Source: Alistipes sp.
GTDB taxonomy: Bacteria; Bacteroidota; Bacteroidia; Bacteroidales; Rikenellaceae
Assembly: GCA_017935185.1 (NCBI GenBank)
Contig: JAGBIC010000025.1
Span: 1 to 42,317, forward strand
Direction of reading: 5' to 3'
DNA: 42,317 nucleotides
The notes beneath the pieces are model-generated. The model saw nothing but the letters and a program-made list of their open reading frames with translations. It did no database searches and was not told the origin of the DNA. A program made the translations under genes and the position numbers. Of the stretch, positions 16,275-25,611 are shown piece after piece; the first letter of the stretch is position 1, and each line of letters begins with the position of its first letter.

Positions 16275-17261
16275 ATGTTGTATCCAATTAAATTTACCCC
16301 TCGTCTGAAAGAGCGTCTGTGGGGCGGCCACGAGCTACTCGCCAGCGTAAAGGCGGGCAAGGGGGTTAAAATAGATCCGACAAAGGCCTATGGCGAGAGT
16401 TGGGATCTGTCGGCAGTAGCTGGCGACATCTCGGTAGTAGCCAATGGTTTTTTGAAGAAGAATAATCTGGAGGAGATTATCGAGGTTTATATGGGCAACC
16501 TCATTGGCGACAAGAATTACGACCGCTATGGTTTAACTTTCCCGCTTCTGATCAAGAGTTTGGATTGCCACGATGATCTTTCAGTGCAGGTACACCCCGA
16601 CGATGAATTGGCCGCCGAGCGCCACAACTCATACGGCAAAACCGAGATGTGGTATGTGTCGGGCTGTCAGCCAGGAGCCGCATTATATGTAGGATTCAAA
16701 GACAACTCCATCACCCGCGAAGAGTATCTTAAGGCTCTGAACGAAGACCGTTTACCCGAGCTGATGAATCGTGTCGAGGTTAAGGTAGGCGATGTATTCT
16801 TCATCCCTGCCGGAACAATCCATGCACTTGGCAGTGGCATTGAGGTGGTAGAGATTCAGCAGACTTCTGACGTTACTTATCGCATATACGATTGGAATCG
16901 TGTGGACGAAAACGGCAAGGCCCGAGAGCTGCACACCGCACTGGCTGTCGACGCTATTGATTTTGCGCGCGACGCTGCATCATGCCACATGAAGTATGAG
17001 CCTGTTGCCAACAAAGCGGTTAAGATGGTTGATTGCCCCTATTTTACAACCAACATCATCAAGCTCGAAGGCTCGGCAGAGTTTGAATATGAGTCGCTCG
17101 ATTCATTTGTGCTGTATATTTGCGTAGAGGGCGAAGCCGATGTTAAGCTCGGGGATAATAGCGAACATTTAAGTCCCTATGAATTGGTCATGATTCCTGC
17201 TGAGGCCGATTGTGTTACGCTAACAGGTAACGGCAAACTATTAGAGGTATATATCAGATAA
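16275..17261 (+). CDS. manA: Mannose-6-phosphate isomerase, class I
   Basis: A 328-residue cytosolic zinc enzyme that interconverts fructose-6-phosphate and mannose-6-phosphate. The cupin zinc ligands are recognisable in SVQVHPDDELA, GKTEMWYV and PAGTIHALGSGIEVVEIQQTSDVTYRIYDWNR. It is the short form without the long helical insert of the enterobacterial enzyme. With manC in this window it would feed GDP-mannose synthesis. It starts 32 bp after the cysteate synthase-like gene and is probably co-transcribed with it, although the pathways are unrelated. It ends at a long perfect hairpin shared with the DUF5606 gene. Confidence 0.93.
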   Translation: MLYPIKFTPRLKERLWGGHELLASVKAGKGVKIDPTKAYGESWDLSAVAGDISVVANGFLKKNNLEEIIEVYMGNLIGDKNYDRYGLTFPLLIKSLDCHDDLSVQVHPDDELAAERHNSYGKTEMWYVSGCQPGAALYVGFKDNSITREEYLKALNEDRLPELMNRVEVKVGDVFFIPAGTIHALGSGIEVVEIQQTSDVTYRIYDWNRVDENGKARELHTALAVDAIDFARDAASCHMKYEPVANKAVKMVDCPYFTTNIIKLEGSAEFEYESLDSFVLYICVEGEADVKLGDNSEHLSPYELVMIPAEADCVTLTGNGKLLEVYIR

Positions 17262-17283
17262 TCATCAATCGCAGAATATCCAT

Positions 17284-17333
17284 AAAACAACGACCATGAA
17301 AAGTCTGACTTTTCATGGTCGTTGTTTTTCACT
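17284..17333. terminator. Bidirectional terminator with 20-bp perfect stem
   Basis: The arm at 17284-17303 is an exact reverse complement of 17309-17328, with a 5-nt loop (TCTGA). An A run on the left and a T run on the right give both strands a U tail. It ends manA (+) and the DUF5606 gene (-). The stem is unusually long for a simple terminator. Confidence 0.85.
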
Positions 17334-17390
17334 GTCTATCACTAGATTTTGTCAGGTTGCTTTGTAACACTGAACCAATCTATAATATAT

Positions 17391-17804
17391 TTACTCCTCG
17401 CTCTGCTCCTCTTGTGGCAACTTAAACTCGGTAAGACCTGCACCAACCAAAATGTTATACCAAGACAACGCCTTTTTAATATCAGAAACATGCACGCGCT
17501 CGCGGTCATACTCGGGCAACACCTCGGCAAAATAAGCCTTCATCTTCTCGGGAGACTCCTTGTGTGATAAACCCTCCTTGCCACCGTTATAAGCATACAT
17601 GCGAGTAAACACCTCTGCCAATGCGATGTCCTCACCCTCGGTAAACATCGAAATCTCCGACAAAGCGCTCACGCGAGATGTTGCAGCCGCATTGCTACGA
17701 CGGCCATCGGCCAACGATTCAACGATAATACCTGTCTTTGACTGCGCTACATACTTATAAAGGCCGGGCATGCCAGAAATGGCCAAAATATCCTTAAATT
17801 CCAT
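17391..17804 (-). CDS. DUF5606-family conserved protein
   Basis: A 137-residue cytosolic protein of unknown function, found widely in Bacteroidetes. The N-terminal MEFKDILAISGMPGLYKYVAQSKTG with GIIVESL is the typical opening: a small beta-rich part that resembles an SH3-like fold. A helical part follows (EKMKAYFAEVLPEYDRERVHVSDIKKALSWYNIL), then a short acidic tail (PQEEQSEE). There is no signal peptide or membrane segment. It lies 34 bp downstream of the mechanosensitive channel gene on the same strand and probably shares its transcript. Function is not known. Confidence 0.8.
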   Translation of the reverse strand: MEFKDILAISGMPGLYKYVAQSKTGIIVESLADGRRSNAAATSRVSALSEISMFTEGEDIALAEVFTRMYAYNGGKEGLSHKESPEKMKAYFAEVLPEYDRERVHVSDIKKALSWYNILVGAGLTEFKLPQEEQSEE

Positions 17805-17838
17805 AATCTATTGTATTAAGTTATTATAAATCTCTTTG

Positions 17839-18774
17839 TTATACTCTTTGACTCACATCATTATCCGACATCAAATGCACATCCAACTGCGGGAACGGGA
17901 AGTGCGCACCATGCTGCGGCAACTCCTTATAAATTGCCTCATGAACAGAATCATACAGATCCCAATAATCGGCATTATTAACCCACACGCGCAACTCTAT
18001 TACCACTGCACTGTCGGCCAACGCGTCGATACGGACATAAGGTGCAGGCTCGGCCAATGCACGGCCATCCCGCTTAATGATGTCCAATAAGGCGGCTCGT
18101 ATCGCATCATAATCATCACCATACGCCACCGACACTTTCCAACTGCACCTACGGGTCAATGATGTGGAATAGTTATTTATAATCGATGTAGATATCGCAT
18201 TATTGGGTATGTAAATCGTCTTTTTATCGGTTGTGTATATCACGGTATTAAACAACCCTATACTATCAACAGTTCCGGCCACCCCTTGCGCCTCGATATA
18301 ATCTCCCACACGATAAGGGCGCAACACAAGCATCATCACACCGCCTGCGAAGTTTTGCAGCGTTCCACTCAGCGCCATACCTATTGCCAAACCCATCGAG
18401 GCCAACATCGCCACAAACGAGCTAGAATCAAAACCTATGACCGAAACAATTACAAGTACTATAATCACATAGCCAAGTGTTTTGACAGCTGTAAGCAGGA
18501 ATGAGCGTAACGAAATTTCAACCTCGCGGTGCAACATGATATTGTCGACAAGTTTTACCATACGGCGCAAAACCCATCGACCGACATAAAAGATAATTAG
18601 CGCAATACAAACCTTTATTGCGGTCCATATCAGCCACTCAACCATCTGATGCCACACATCATTCAAATCCAGATCGGCAATACGATTCACGGCCTCGGCA
18701 AAGCGGGCTTTTTGAACGCTGTCGGGGAGCATCAGATTCTCTACTTGTTCAGCTTGTAGAAATTTATTGAGCAT
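17839..18774 (-). CDS. MscS-family small mechanosensitive channel
   Basis: A 311-residue inner-membrane channel that opens under membrane tension to release solutes. I start it at the ATG at 18774 (MLNKFLQAEQVENL), because a good -7 box lies 44 bp upstream and the 30 residues before it look non-native. Three hydrophobic segments precede the pore helix AMLASMGLAIGMALSGTLQNFAGGVMMLVLRPYRVGDYIE, which has the Gly/Ala pattern of MscS TM3. The beta domain then carries IYIPNNAIS, the usual motif. The short N-terminus marks it as MscS rather than a long MscK-like form. Confidence 0.9.
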   Translation of the reverse strand: MLNKFLQAEQVENLMLPDSVQKARFAEAVNRIADLDLNDVWHQMVEWLIWTAIKVCIALIIFYVGRWVLRRMVKLVDNIMLHREVEISLRSFLLTAVKTLGYVIIVLVIVSVIGFDSSSFVAMLASMGLAIGMALSGTLQNFAGGVMMLVLRPYRVGDYIEAQGVAGTVDSIGLFNTVIYTTDKKTIYIPNNAISTSIINNYSTSLTRRCSWKVSVAYGDDYDAIRAALLDIIKRDGRALAEPAPYVRIDALADSAVVIELRVWVNNADYWDLYDSVHEAIYKELPQHGAHFPFPQLDVHLMSDNDVSQRV

Positions 18775-18817
18775 AATTATAATATTGTCATTATTATATA
18801 TACCACTAAATCGATTG

Positions 18818-18825
18818 CAAAAATA
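18818..18825 (-). promoter_or_regulatory. -7 box for mscS-DUF5606 unit
   Basis: On the minus strand this reads TATTTTTG, matching TAnnTTTG, 44 bp before the start at 18774. It supports the shorter MscS start; the longer frame would begin upstream of this box. Confidence 0.5.
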
Positions 18826-18930
18826 GTTATTTTTTGCGATAATTACACTATCTTTACACAACAATCAGCCATAACCCAGCAACAGCATCCTACTATAATG
18901 TACCACAGAGCTTTACACAAAACATATTTG

Positions 18931-19722
18931 ATGTACGCGACCAAATTTATAATACTCTTGGCCGCAATCGTCACCGTTGGATGCAAGGGGTTTGCTTTGC
19001 CGGAATCGGACAGCAACATCCCGCAAGCCACCAACATCACAATCGCCGACCTTCACAAGCTCCTAAACGGCAAAACATTGGACATTACTCACGACATTAT
19101 CATAGGAGGTTATGTAACCTCAAGCGATGAAGAGTCGAACTTCTATAAAAGTTTCTGCATCGAGGATGCCACGGGTGGAGCAGAGATTATGGCCGGACTA
19201 TATGATTTGCACAACATCTACCCCAAAGGGTGCTACGTTACAATCTCGCTCAACGGATGCAGCGTAGGAGAGCATTATGGGGTTATGCAGATAGGGCTTA
19301 AAGCCTCGGAATACGACTACTATCCTACATCATATTTCGCCACTCGTGCCATTTTGGATCGACACATCACACGATACGACATTTTCAAGCAGATTCCGCC
19401 ATTACCCACAGCCATTGCAGACCTCAACACCTCGCAATGCGGCAGTTTGGTAAACATCGGACACCTACGCCTTGCAAGCAAAGAGTATCAGGACGTTTGG
19501 GAGATGAACACCGACGGCTGTTGGCTAGGCTATAACATTTTCGCCGATAACGACGGCAACACAATAGCCATACACACCTCCGATTATGCCGACTATGCCA
19601 AACACACAATACCTGATGGCACGGTGGCAATCAGCGGCATACTGCAATTAGGCAAAATTATGGGCAAAGAGTTTTTTATGATTAAGATGAGCCATGAGAA
19701 GGATTGCATACCTATTGATTAG
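18931..19722 (+). CDS. DUF5689-domain lipoprotein 1
   Basis: A 263-residue predicted lipoprotein. I start it at 18931 (MYATKFIILLAAIVTVGC); the lipobox cysteine is residue 18. After a short linker, the TNITIADLHKLLNGKTLDITHDIIIGGYVTSSDEESNFYKSFCIEDATGGAEI stretch is the core of the Bacteroidetes DUF5689 domain, an OB-like fold also seen in surface proteins of this phylum. A second beta-rich half follows (VNIGHLRLA... GTVAISGILQLG). Its role is unknown. The downstream DUF5689 gene begins 29 bp before this gene ends, so the two are translationally linked. It is divergent from the MscS gene. Confidence 0.75.
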   Translation: MYATKFIILLAAIVTVGCKGFALPESDSNIPQATNITIADLHKLLNGKTLDITHDIIIGGYVTSSDEESNFYKSFCIEDATGGAEIMAGLYDLHNIYPKGCYVTISLNGCSVGEHYGVMQIGLKASEYDYYPTSYFATRAILDRHITRYDIFKQIPPLPTAIADLNTSQCGSLVNIGHLRLASKEYQDVWEMNTDGCWLGYNIFADNDGNTIAIHTSDYADYAKHTIPDGTVAISGILQLGKIMGKEFFMIKMSHEKDCIPID

Positions 19723-20461
19723 CCTTATATTGCTAATATACCCTTCGGCCTGCAATAAGTCGAATGGCGATTTCGATTTGCCACCATACAACACCATAAG
19801 TATTGCCCACCTTAAGAGCATGGCAACCAGCTCTTCACGCATAATAGCTGATGACATTGCCATTGAGGGTTACATCCTTGCCAATGATCTGTTTGGTGAA
19901 TTTTATAAAAGCATAATCCTGTGCGACGACTCCGGTGGTATTGAGATTCTGGTCGATACCGAAAATAGCGCAGTGGAGTTTCCCGTCTTTACACATCTTA
20001 CGGTATTCTGTTCATCGCTATACATCGGCAATTATGGCGGGAAAATAGAACTTGGCACAAAGCCGACGGGCGCTTACAACATCAACCACATAGCCAAAAG
20101 CGACTTTACGCGCTTCTTCAAACTCGACAAAACCAACATCAAAGATATCAAAGCTCAAAGAGTGACTATCGACGCTATCACGCCACGCCACTCAGGCAAT
20201 TATATCCGCTTGGAAGATGTAACTTTCGGGACTCAAGCAGGAATGACGTGGTGCGACACCGACCCCGAGAACGGGAATCCAATCACCACTGAACGCACAA
20301 TCAGCGACAGAGATGGAAACACATTGGTTGTGCGAGTTTTATCCCACTATGCTTATGGCAACAAGAAAATTCCATCAGGCTATGGGAGTATTCAGGGTGT
20401 GGTAGAGTATTTCAATAACAAACCGTCGCTTCGTATCGTAAACAACAACTACGATTTCTAA
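19694..20461 (+). CDS. DUF5689-domain lipoprotein 2
   Basis: A 255-residue predicted lipoprotein with a hydrophobic signal and a lipobox cysteine at residue 20 (IYPSAC). The domain follows the same plan as its upstream neighbour: TISIAHLKSM, IADDIAIEGYILANDLFGEFYKSIILCDDSGGIEILVD, then a second half with VTIDAITPRHSGNYIRLEDVTF and GSIQGVVEY. The two proteins are clearly related but diverged, suggesting an old tandem duplication. The start codon is inside the 3' end of the first gene. It ends at a bidirectional terminator facing obgE. Function unknown. Confidence 0.78.
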   Translation: MRRIAYLLISLILLIYPSACNKSNGDFDLPPYNTISIAHLKSMATSSSRIIADDIAIEGYILANDLFGEFYKSIILCDDSGGIEILVDTENSAVEFPVFTHLTVFCSSLYIGNYGGKIELGTKPTGAYNINHIAKSDFTRFFKLDKTNIKDIKAQRVTIDAITPRHSGNYIRLEDVTFGTQAGMTWCDTDPENGNPITTERTISDRDGNTLVVRVLSHYAYGNKKIPSGYGSIQGVVEYFNNKPSLRIVNNNYDF

Positions 20462-20464
20462 TCA

Positions 20465-20493
20465 AAAAATGGGAACTGCACGCTCCCATTTTT
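20465..20493. terminator. Bidirectional terminator
   Basis: Arms AAAAATGGGA and TCCCATTTTT around a 9-nt loop lie between the convergent DUF5689 gene (+) and obgE (-), whose stop codon is only 2 bp away. A and T runs serve both directions. Confidence 0.8.
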
Positions 20494-20495
20494 CA

Positions 20496-21512
20496 TTATT
20501 TCTGCAACGCCTCCCAAAGCATATCTTTGAGTTTGGTTATATTCATATTGGCTACCGACGAGATAAAAACCGATGGCACACCCTCTGGAAGGAGAGGCTT
20601 CATCTGCTCTATCAACTCATCGTCCAACATATCGCATTTCGTAACGGCCAACAATCGTTGCTTATCCAACAGCTCGGGGTTATATTGAGTAAGCTCGCCT
20701 AACAAAACTTCATAATCCTTTGCAATATCATCGCTATCGGCGGGCACCATAAACAACAGCACCGAGTTTCGCTCAATATGACGCAGGAAGCGTGTTCCTA
20801 GGCCCTTGCCTTCATGCGCGCCCTCGATAATTCCCGGGATATCGGCCATTACAAACGATTTATGGTCACGCACCTCCACGATTCCGAGATTTGGCTCAAG
20901 GGTGGTAAACGCATAGTTTGCAATCTTAGGCTTGGCCGCCGACACCACTGACAGCAAGGTACTCTTTCCGGCATTGGGAAAACCTACCAGACCGACATCG
21001 GCTAGTACCTTCAGTTCAAGGATAAAAGCTCCCTCATCGCCCTCTTCTCCGGGCTGTGCATAACGCGGAGCCTGATTTGTTGCACTCTTAAAATGCCAAT
21101 TTCCCAAACCTCCTCGACCGCCTTTAAGCAAAACGAGTTGCTCGCCATGCTCGGTAACCTCTCCAACATACTCTATGGTTTTTGTGCCATCCTCCTCGTT
21201 TTCAATGACACGACGAGCCACAGTTCCCAGAGGTACGGGAATGATAATGTCGTTGGCATCTTTACCCGACGAACGAGCACCATGACCACCCTCTCCGTCC
21301 TCGGCAAATTGGTGACGCTGATATTTCAAGTGGATGAGTGTCCAATACTGACGGTCGCCCTGCAAGATAATGCTGCCGCCCTTGCCTCCATCACCGCCAT
21401 CTGGGCCACCGAAGGCAACAAACTTCTCACGACGGAAATGGCATGAGCCGGCACCGCCATGGCCTGAACGAGCAAATATCTTAACGTAGTCGACAAAATT
21501 AGAGCCTGCCAT
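20496..21512 (-). CDS. obgE: GTPase Obg (ribosome-associated)
   Basis: A 338-residue cytosolic GTPase that takes part in late assembly of the large ribosomal subunit. The N-terminal Obg fold is rich in glycine ([29 protein letters not shown], residues about 30-160). The G domain has G1 [12 protein letters not shown], the switch [10 protein letters not shown]3 [17 protein letters not shown] and G4 TKCDML. There is no long C-terminal extension. It has a clear promoter of its own directly upstream, which sits in the short gap after the outer-membrane protein gene. Confidence 0.96.
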   Translation of the reverse strand: MAGSNFVDYVKIFARSGHGGAGSCHFRREKFVAFGGPDGGDGGKGGSIILQGDRQYWTLIHLKYQRHQFAEDGEGGHGARSSGKDANDIIIPVPLGTVARRVIENEEDGTKTIEYVGEVTEHGEQLVLLKGGRGGLGNWHFKSATNQAPRYAQPGEEGDEGAFILELKVLADVGLVGFPNAGKSTLLSVVSAAKPKIANYAFTTLEPNLGIVEVRDHKSFVMADIPGIIEGAHEGKGLGTRFLRHIERNSVLLFMVPADSDDIAKDYEVLLGELTQYNPELLDKQRLLAVTKCDMLDDELIEQMKPLLPEGVPSVFISSVANMNITKLKDMLWEALQK

Positions 21513-21547
21513 ATTGTTTCTTTATTCGTTATTTATCTATTTGGCTG

Positions 21548-21579
21548 CAAAGATAAGGCTTTCCGCCCAATCTGCCAAA
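21548..21579 (-). promoter_or_regulatory. obgE promoter
   Basis: On the minus strand TTTG (21579-21576), a 20-nt spacer and TATCTTTG (21555-21548) match the Bacteroidetes consensus TTTG-N19/20-TAnnTTTG fully. The -7 box ends 35 bp before the obgE ATG. The -33 element lies 6 bp after the stop codon of the upstream gene. Confidence 0.8.
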
Positions 21580-21585
21580 TGGTTT

Positions 21586-24030
21586 CTATCTTCCAAATTT
21601 CCACGACACAACAGCATAGAATGTTCTGCCATAGGAGTATGTCAACACATCATCCTGCGGCGAGTAGATACGTTGTGCGCCACTAATGTAGTTACGAATT
21701 CTCGATTGCTCATAACCACCATACGCGATATCGCTTTTACCCAACAGGTTTCGCACCGACAAAGTAAGCGACAGACGCGAGGTTGCAAAATCAAACCATC
21801 TTGATACCGACACATCCACAGTCACGGCATCGTTTAACCTTTGCTGCTCGATAAAACTACGATATATCTCTTCGGAAGCAGAACTCTGGCGTGCAACACG
21901 CTCGGTACGGCGCACAAACGACGGATCGACATATCGCATAGCGGCCGCTTGCAATGAACATGATGCCACCCAGCCGCGATAGTTTATATAGGTCAATTCA
22001 GCCATGCCACACAACTGCGGAGCTCCACCGACAAAGCAACTACCCAAATAGCTTTCGCTGCGAGAACTTATTACGGTATTGTCGGCATCATCATAATGGC
22101 TGACAAACGGATTTTTATCATAGATGTAACGCCCTGCCGATGCAGCAAGAGAGGCTCGCCAATTCTCACTAAACCGCAACTTGGTCGCGGCCTCCACGCC
22201 ATATCGCATTGCGCCCAATCCATCAACAACCACATCGGTAAATGTTGAACTCAAATCATCATAGGCGCGATAGCTGTCAATTTGCGAATGGGTACTTGAC
22301 ATATACGCCGTAGCAACAACATCCACATCGGGTGAGGTGAATTTATAATTAAACTCCGCCGAAGCGATACCTTCCATAGAGGGATTGTCCACTATACGAT
22401 TATTATATTGTGGATTAAGAAACATGTTTTCCGTCTGCGGCAAACGGTTTGCCACCATAGCTACAAAATCGATATAATGGCGAGGCGACAAGGCATAACC
22501 CAGCGTTGCTTTTATGGTGTAAGGCGCAAAATCAATGGTGTTTGACTCACCATATGAGCCTCCGCCGGGGAATAACTCCTTCTCAAAATATCCTTTACGT
22601 TTTATGCGGGCACTCCCCACCTCTGCACCCACGCTCACGTGCCAACGATTACTATTATACTCAAACCGCACATCTGCCATAGCCGACATATCTATCAACT
22701 CATAATCATAACCAAATCTGTCACCTTGAGTGATCCTTCTATCGGGATTGCGCAAATCGTTCTGCTTTTTGCGTGAGAAAGTATCATCATCAACCAAATA
22801 ATAATCTATATCGATTAGATGTGATGCTCCGAGCATATCCCGCATCTGTTTATAATTTCTCGATGAATTATATCTGCCACGCAGGCTGTAATTCACTGCA
22901 AAATCCCCGCCCAAATCCGTGCGAAAATGAGCCAGCACTTCACCACGGGCTATTCTCTCCACCCTATCCTCCAAAGCATATACCGCACCATCCTGAGAGT
23001 GATAATTCTGGCGATATAACTCATCCCAATTTATTTGAGTATAACGCTCATCGCCACTACGCCATACTGTCTCAACCTCCGCAGCCACATCCTGACCCAC
23101 AAAATAGCTGGGCAGATAACGGTAGTTGTCGGGACGAGGAGTAAGGGCATCATACCACCCCAAAGCCGAGTAACGCCTATGGCCATAATCGCCACCTGCC
23201 GAGAGCAGCATTTTTGTATTCTGACCTATGTTTGTGCTATAACTTGCAACCATAAAAGGCACTGCATCACGTCTTACTCGAGAATTTCTGACCTCCCCCG
23301 ACTGACGGCCCCATGTAGGATTATAAAGATTATCTCCTCGCAGTGTAAAAACCTCTTGCGTAGAACCCGACCTCACGCCTCGTTCCGAAATCGTAGTAGC
23401 AGCCACAACAGACAACACCGAGCCGGAATCAAAGCTCTTACTTAAACGCAGGCCGGCATCTATGGCATTATTATACACGCCACATACATAAAGATCGTCA
23501 CCACCCTTTCCCGCCAAATACAACGAGAGACTCCATCCTCGGCGCATCAATCTGTTTACAGCAGCGCGAACGCCGCCAAGATAACCTTTCCCCGAGAAGA
23601 ACGCTCCGACGTTAACCCTATCCAATGGCATGCCATCTGCTGTGGTAAACTCATCGGCACCAGCCATACCGCCAATCTTATAGCGTTGAAGTCCGACACC
23701 AGCATAACCACTCTCCGAAAGACCCAAACGGCGCAAAAGCGAGATATTGGCACGCCGCATGGCAATTCCGTCAAGAGTGGCGTCACGTTCGGTATAATAG
23801 ACTCCACGACGCGCATACTCCACAAACGAAAAATGATAGGCAGTTGCTTCGTCAAAAAGATCGTAACTACGCTGCATGGCACGATAGAACAGAAGTGTAT
23901 CACTCTCAATAATCTCATCATCATAGCGTGCCTCGTCAATTTTATACATATAATAATCCTCCACACTCTCTTGAGCCATAACCACAAAAGAGCCTACAAT
24001 AAAGAGTATGGATAGTAAAATCTTCCGCAT
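21586..24030 (-). CDS. Outer-membrane beta-barrel protein, TonB-dependent-receptor-like
   Basis: An 814-residue predicted outer-membrane barrel. I start it at the ATG at 24030 (MRKILLSILFIVG); the longer frame would use a TTG. A signal peptide ends at VVMAQ. The segment GVGLQRYKIGGMAGADEFTTADGMPLDRVNVGAFFSGKGYLGGVRAAVNRLMRRGWSLSLYLAGKGG looks like a reduced plug followed by the first barrel strands. The rest is rich in alternating aromatic and charged residues, including LLSAGGDYGHRRYSALGWYDAL, and ends with a strand AVVSWKFGR. No N-terminal carboxypeptidase-like domain, TonB box or neighbouring SusD is seen. Ligand unknown. Confidence 0.72.
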   Translation of the reverse strand: MRKILLSILFIVGSFVVMAQESVEDYYMYKIDEARYDDEIIESDTLLFYRAMQRSYDLFDEATAYHFSFVEYARRGVYYTERDATLDGIAMRRANISLLRRLGLSESGYAGVGLQRYKIGGMAGADEFTTADGMPLDRVNVGAFFSGKGYLGGVRAAVNRLMRRGWSLSLYLAGKGGDDLYVCGVYNNAIDAGLRLSKSFDSGSVLSVVAATTISERGVRSGSTQEVFTLRGDNLYNPTWGRQSGEVRNSRVRRDAVPFMVASYSTNIGQNTKMLLSAGGDYGHRRYSALGWYDALTPRPDNYRYLPSYFVGQDVAAEVETVWRSGDERYTQINWDELYRQNYHSQDGAVYALEDRVERIARGEVLAHFRTDLGGDFAVNYSLRGRYNSSRNYKQMRDMLGASHLIDIDYYLVDDDTFSRKKQNDLRNPDRRITQGDRFGYDYELIDMSAMADVRFEYNSNRWHVSVGAEVGSARIKRKGYFEKELFPGGGSYGESNTIDFAPYTIKATLGYALSPRHYIDFVAMVANRLPQTENMFLNPQYNNRIVDNPSMEGIASAEFNYKFTSPDVDVVATAYMSSTHSQIDSYRAYDDLSSTFTDVVVDGLGAMRYGVEAATKLRFSENWRASLAASAGRYIYDKNPFVSHYDDADNTVISSRSESYLGSCFVGGAPQLCGMAELTYINYRGWVASCSLQAAAMRYVDPSFVRRTERVARQSSASEEIYRSFIEQQRLNDAVTVDVSVSRWFDFATSRLSLTLSVRNLLGKSDIAYGGYEQSRIRNYISGAQRIYSPQDDVLTYSYGRTFYAVVSWKFGR

Positions 24031-24037
24031 ATCAGAA

Positions 24038-24045
24038 CAAATATA
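24038..24045 (-). promoter_or_regulatory. -7 box directly before the barrel protein start
   Basis: On the minus strand TATATTTG is followed by only 7 nt (TTCTGAT) before the ATG at 24030. If it is used, the transcript would begin at or next to the start codon. Its -33 region would fall in the pepD terminator stem, where no TTTG is seen. Confidence 0.4.
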
Positions 24046-24046
24046 C

Positions 24047-24077
24047 AAAAAAAGGTCGGAAAAATCCGACCTTTTTT
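24047..24077. terminator. Terminator after pepD
   Basis: Arms AAAAAGGTCGGA and TCCGACCTTTTT with an AAAA loop form a perfect stem directly after the pepD stop codon. On the minus strand the stem is followed by a T run, so it would end the pepD transcript ahead of the barrel protein gene. Confidence 0.85.
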
Positions 24078-24099
24078 ACCATTATTGCAGCAGTTCTGA

Positions 24100-25548
24100 C
24101 TATATCGACTTCACTACCTGCTTGAGCAACTGCCAGAATTTATCTACGGTATCGATGTTCAATCGCTCATCAGGCGAATGTACCCCTAAGACGGTCGGGC
24201 CAAACGACACCATCTCCAGCGCAGGATACTTCTCGAGGAATAATCCACACTCCAATCCCGCATGCACCGCGCGCACCACAGGCTTCACTCCAAAGAGTTG
24301 CTCATAGCATGCCACTGTTCGTTTCAGCAACAGAGAATAGGGATTAGGACTCCACCCGGGATAGCCGTCGGAGTGCTCAACCTCGGCACCACCCAGCAAG
24401 AATACCGACTCGACAGACTGCATTGCATAGAGTTTTGCACTCTCGACAGACGAACGCTGCGAGGTGGTAACCACCACCTTATCGCTATGCGCAAACTTCA
24501 CCGACGCAAGATTCGTAGAGGTTTCAACAAGCCCTTGTACGGCCTGCGACATGGCAAGCACACCATTTGGAACACCAATAAGCGCACCCAACAACGCCTG
24601 CTGCGCCTTAAGCACCATCACCTCATCAACCGCATTAACCATCGAAAGGGTCAATTTCATATCAGGCTCTGTCATTTGCCACTCCTGCTTAATCTGCTGG
24701 GCGAACTCGCTATATCGTACATCAAACGCCGGCTGCTTATCCTGCGGTACACCAAAAACTGCCCAAGCTTCACGCGGGATAGCGTTACGCAGATTACCAC
24801 CATCGATATAGCTTACACGAGCGCCAAAATCATGTTGTGCCTCATAAAGCAAGCGCGCTACAATCTTATTTGAGTTCGCACGACCCTTGTTGATATCATC
24901 GCCCGAATGTCCGCCAACCAAATCCGACACCTCAAACTTATAGAAAGCATAACCTTGCGGAGCAGTCTCGCGCGGACAGTCAAACGTAGCAACCGTATCT
25001 ATGCCACCCGCACAACCGATAAAGATTTCGCCCTCATCCTCTGAATCAAGGTTTATCAAATATTTACCCGTAAGCATTCCCTCACCCAAGTTGAATGCAC
25101 CTGTAAGACCTGTCTCCTCATCCACAGTAAACAACGCCTCTATTGGGCCATGCTCCACCTCGGGATCGACAAGCATAGCCATGGCAGCTGCCATACCGAT
25201 ACCGTCATCAGCTCCCAAAGTTGTACCCTCGGCACGCACCCACTCGCCATCTACAACAGTTACGATTGCGTCGTTGTCGAAATCGAAGTTCACTCCCGAA
25301 TTTTTCTCACACACCATATCCATGTGTGACTGCAAAATCACCGTGGGCTTATTCTCATACCCGGGAGTAGCGCCCTTTCGCATCACCACATTGCCAATTT
25401 CATCTCTCTGCCACTCAAGGCCATGCTCCTCGGCAAAAGCTATAAGAAATTCGATTATCCTACCCTCCTTTTTTGATGGGCGGGGCACTTTTGTAATTGC
25501 ATCAAATATCTCCCAAACATGGTTGGGGTATAAATTTTTCATCTCCAT
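24100..25548 (-). CDS. pepD: Aminoacyl-histidine dipeptidase (peptidase D)
   Basis: A 482-residue cytosolic zinc dipeptidase of family M20C that cleaves Xaa-His and other dipeptides. Metal-site motifs are clear: ILQSHMDMVCEK (His and Asp), GADDGIGMAAAMA, and FTVDEETGLTGAFNL with catalytic and ligand glutamates. The dimerisation domain lies between about 200 and 390, with GGHSGDDINKGRANSNK. Length matches the E. coli enzyme. It has its own promoter of full consensus and its own terminator, so it is a single-gene unit. The start could also be the second ATG two codons on. Confidence 0.95.
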   Translation of the reverse strand: MEMKNLYPNHVWEIFDAITKVPRPSKKEGRIIEFLIAFAEEHGLEWQRDEIGNVVMRKGATPGYENKPTVILQSHMDMVCEKNSGVNFDFDNDAIVTVVDGEWVRAEGTTLGADDGIGMAAAMAMLVDPEVEHGPIEALFTVDEETGLTGAFNLGEGMLTGKYLINLDSEDEGEIFIGCAGGIDTVATFDCPRETAPQGYAFYKFEVSDLVGGHSGDDINKGRANSNKIVARLLYEAQHDFGARVSYIDGGNLRNAIPREAWAVFGVPQDKQPAFDVRYSEFAQQIKQEWQMTEPDMKLTLSMVNAVDEVMVLKAQQALLGALIGVPNGVLAMSQAVQGLVETSTNLASVKFAHSDKVVVTTSQRSSVESAKLYAMQSVESVFLLGGAEVEHSDGYPGWSPNPYSLLLKRTVACYEQLFGVKPVVRAVHAGLECGLFLEKYPALEMVSFGPTVLGVHSPDERLNIDTVDKFWQLLKQVVKSI

Positions 25549-25611
25549 AATATCTTTTTTTACCTGTTACTATATCAATTCTTGTCACTACCACATGCCG
25601 ACTAATTTGAG

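Noticed and set aside
21586-24030. SusC-type receptor
   Set aside because: No N-terminal carboxypeptidase-like domain, no recognisable TonB box, shorter than usual and no SusD neighbour.
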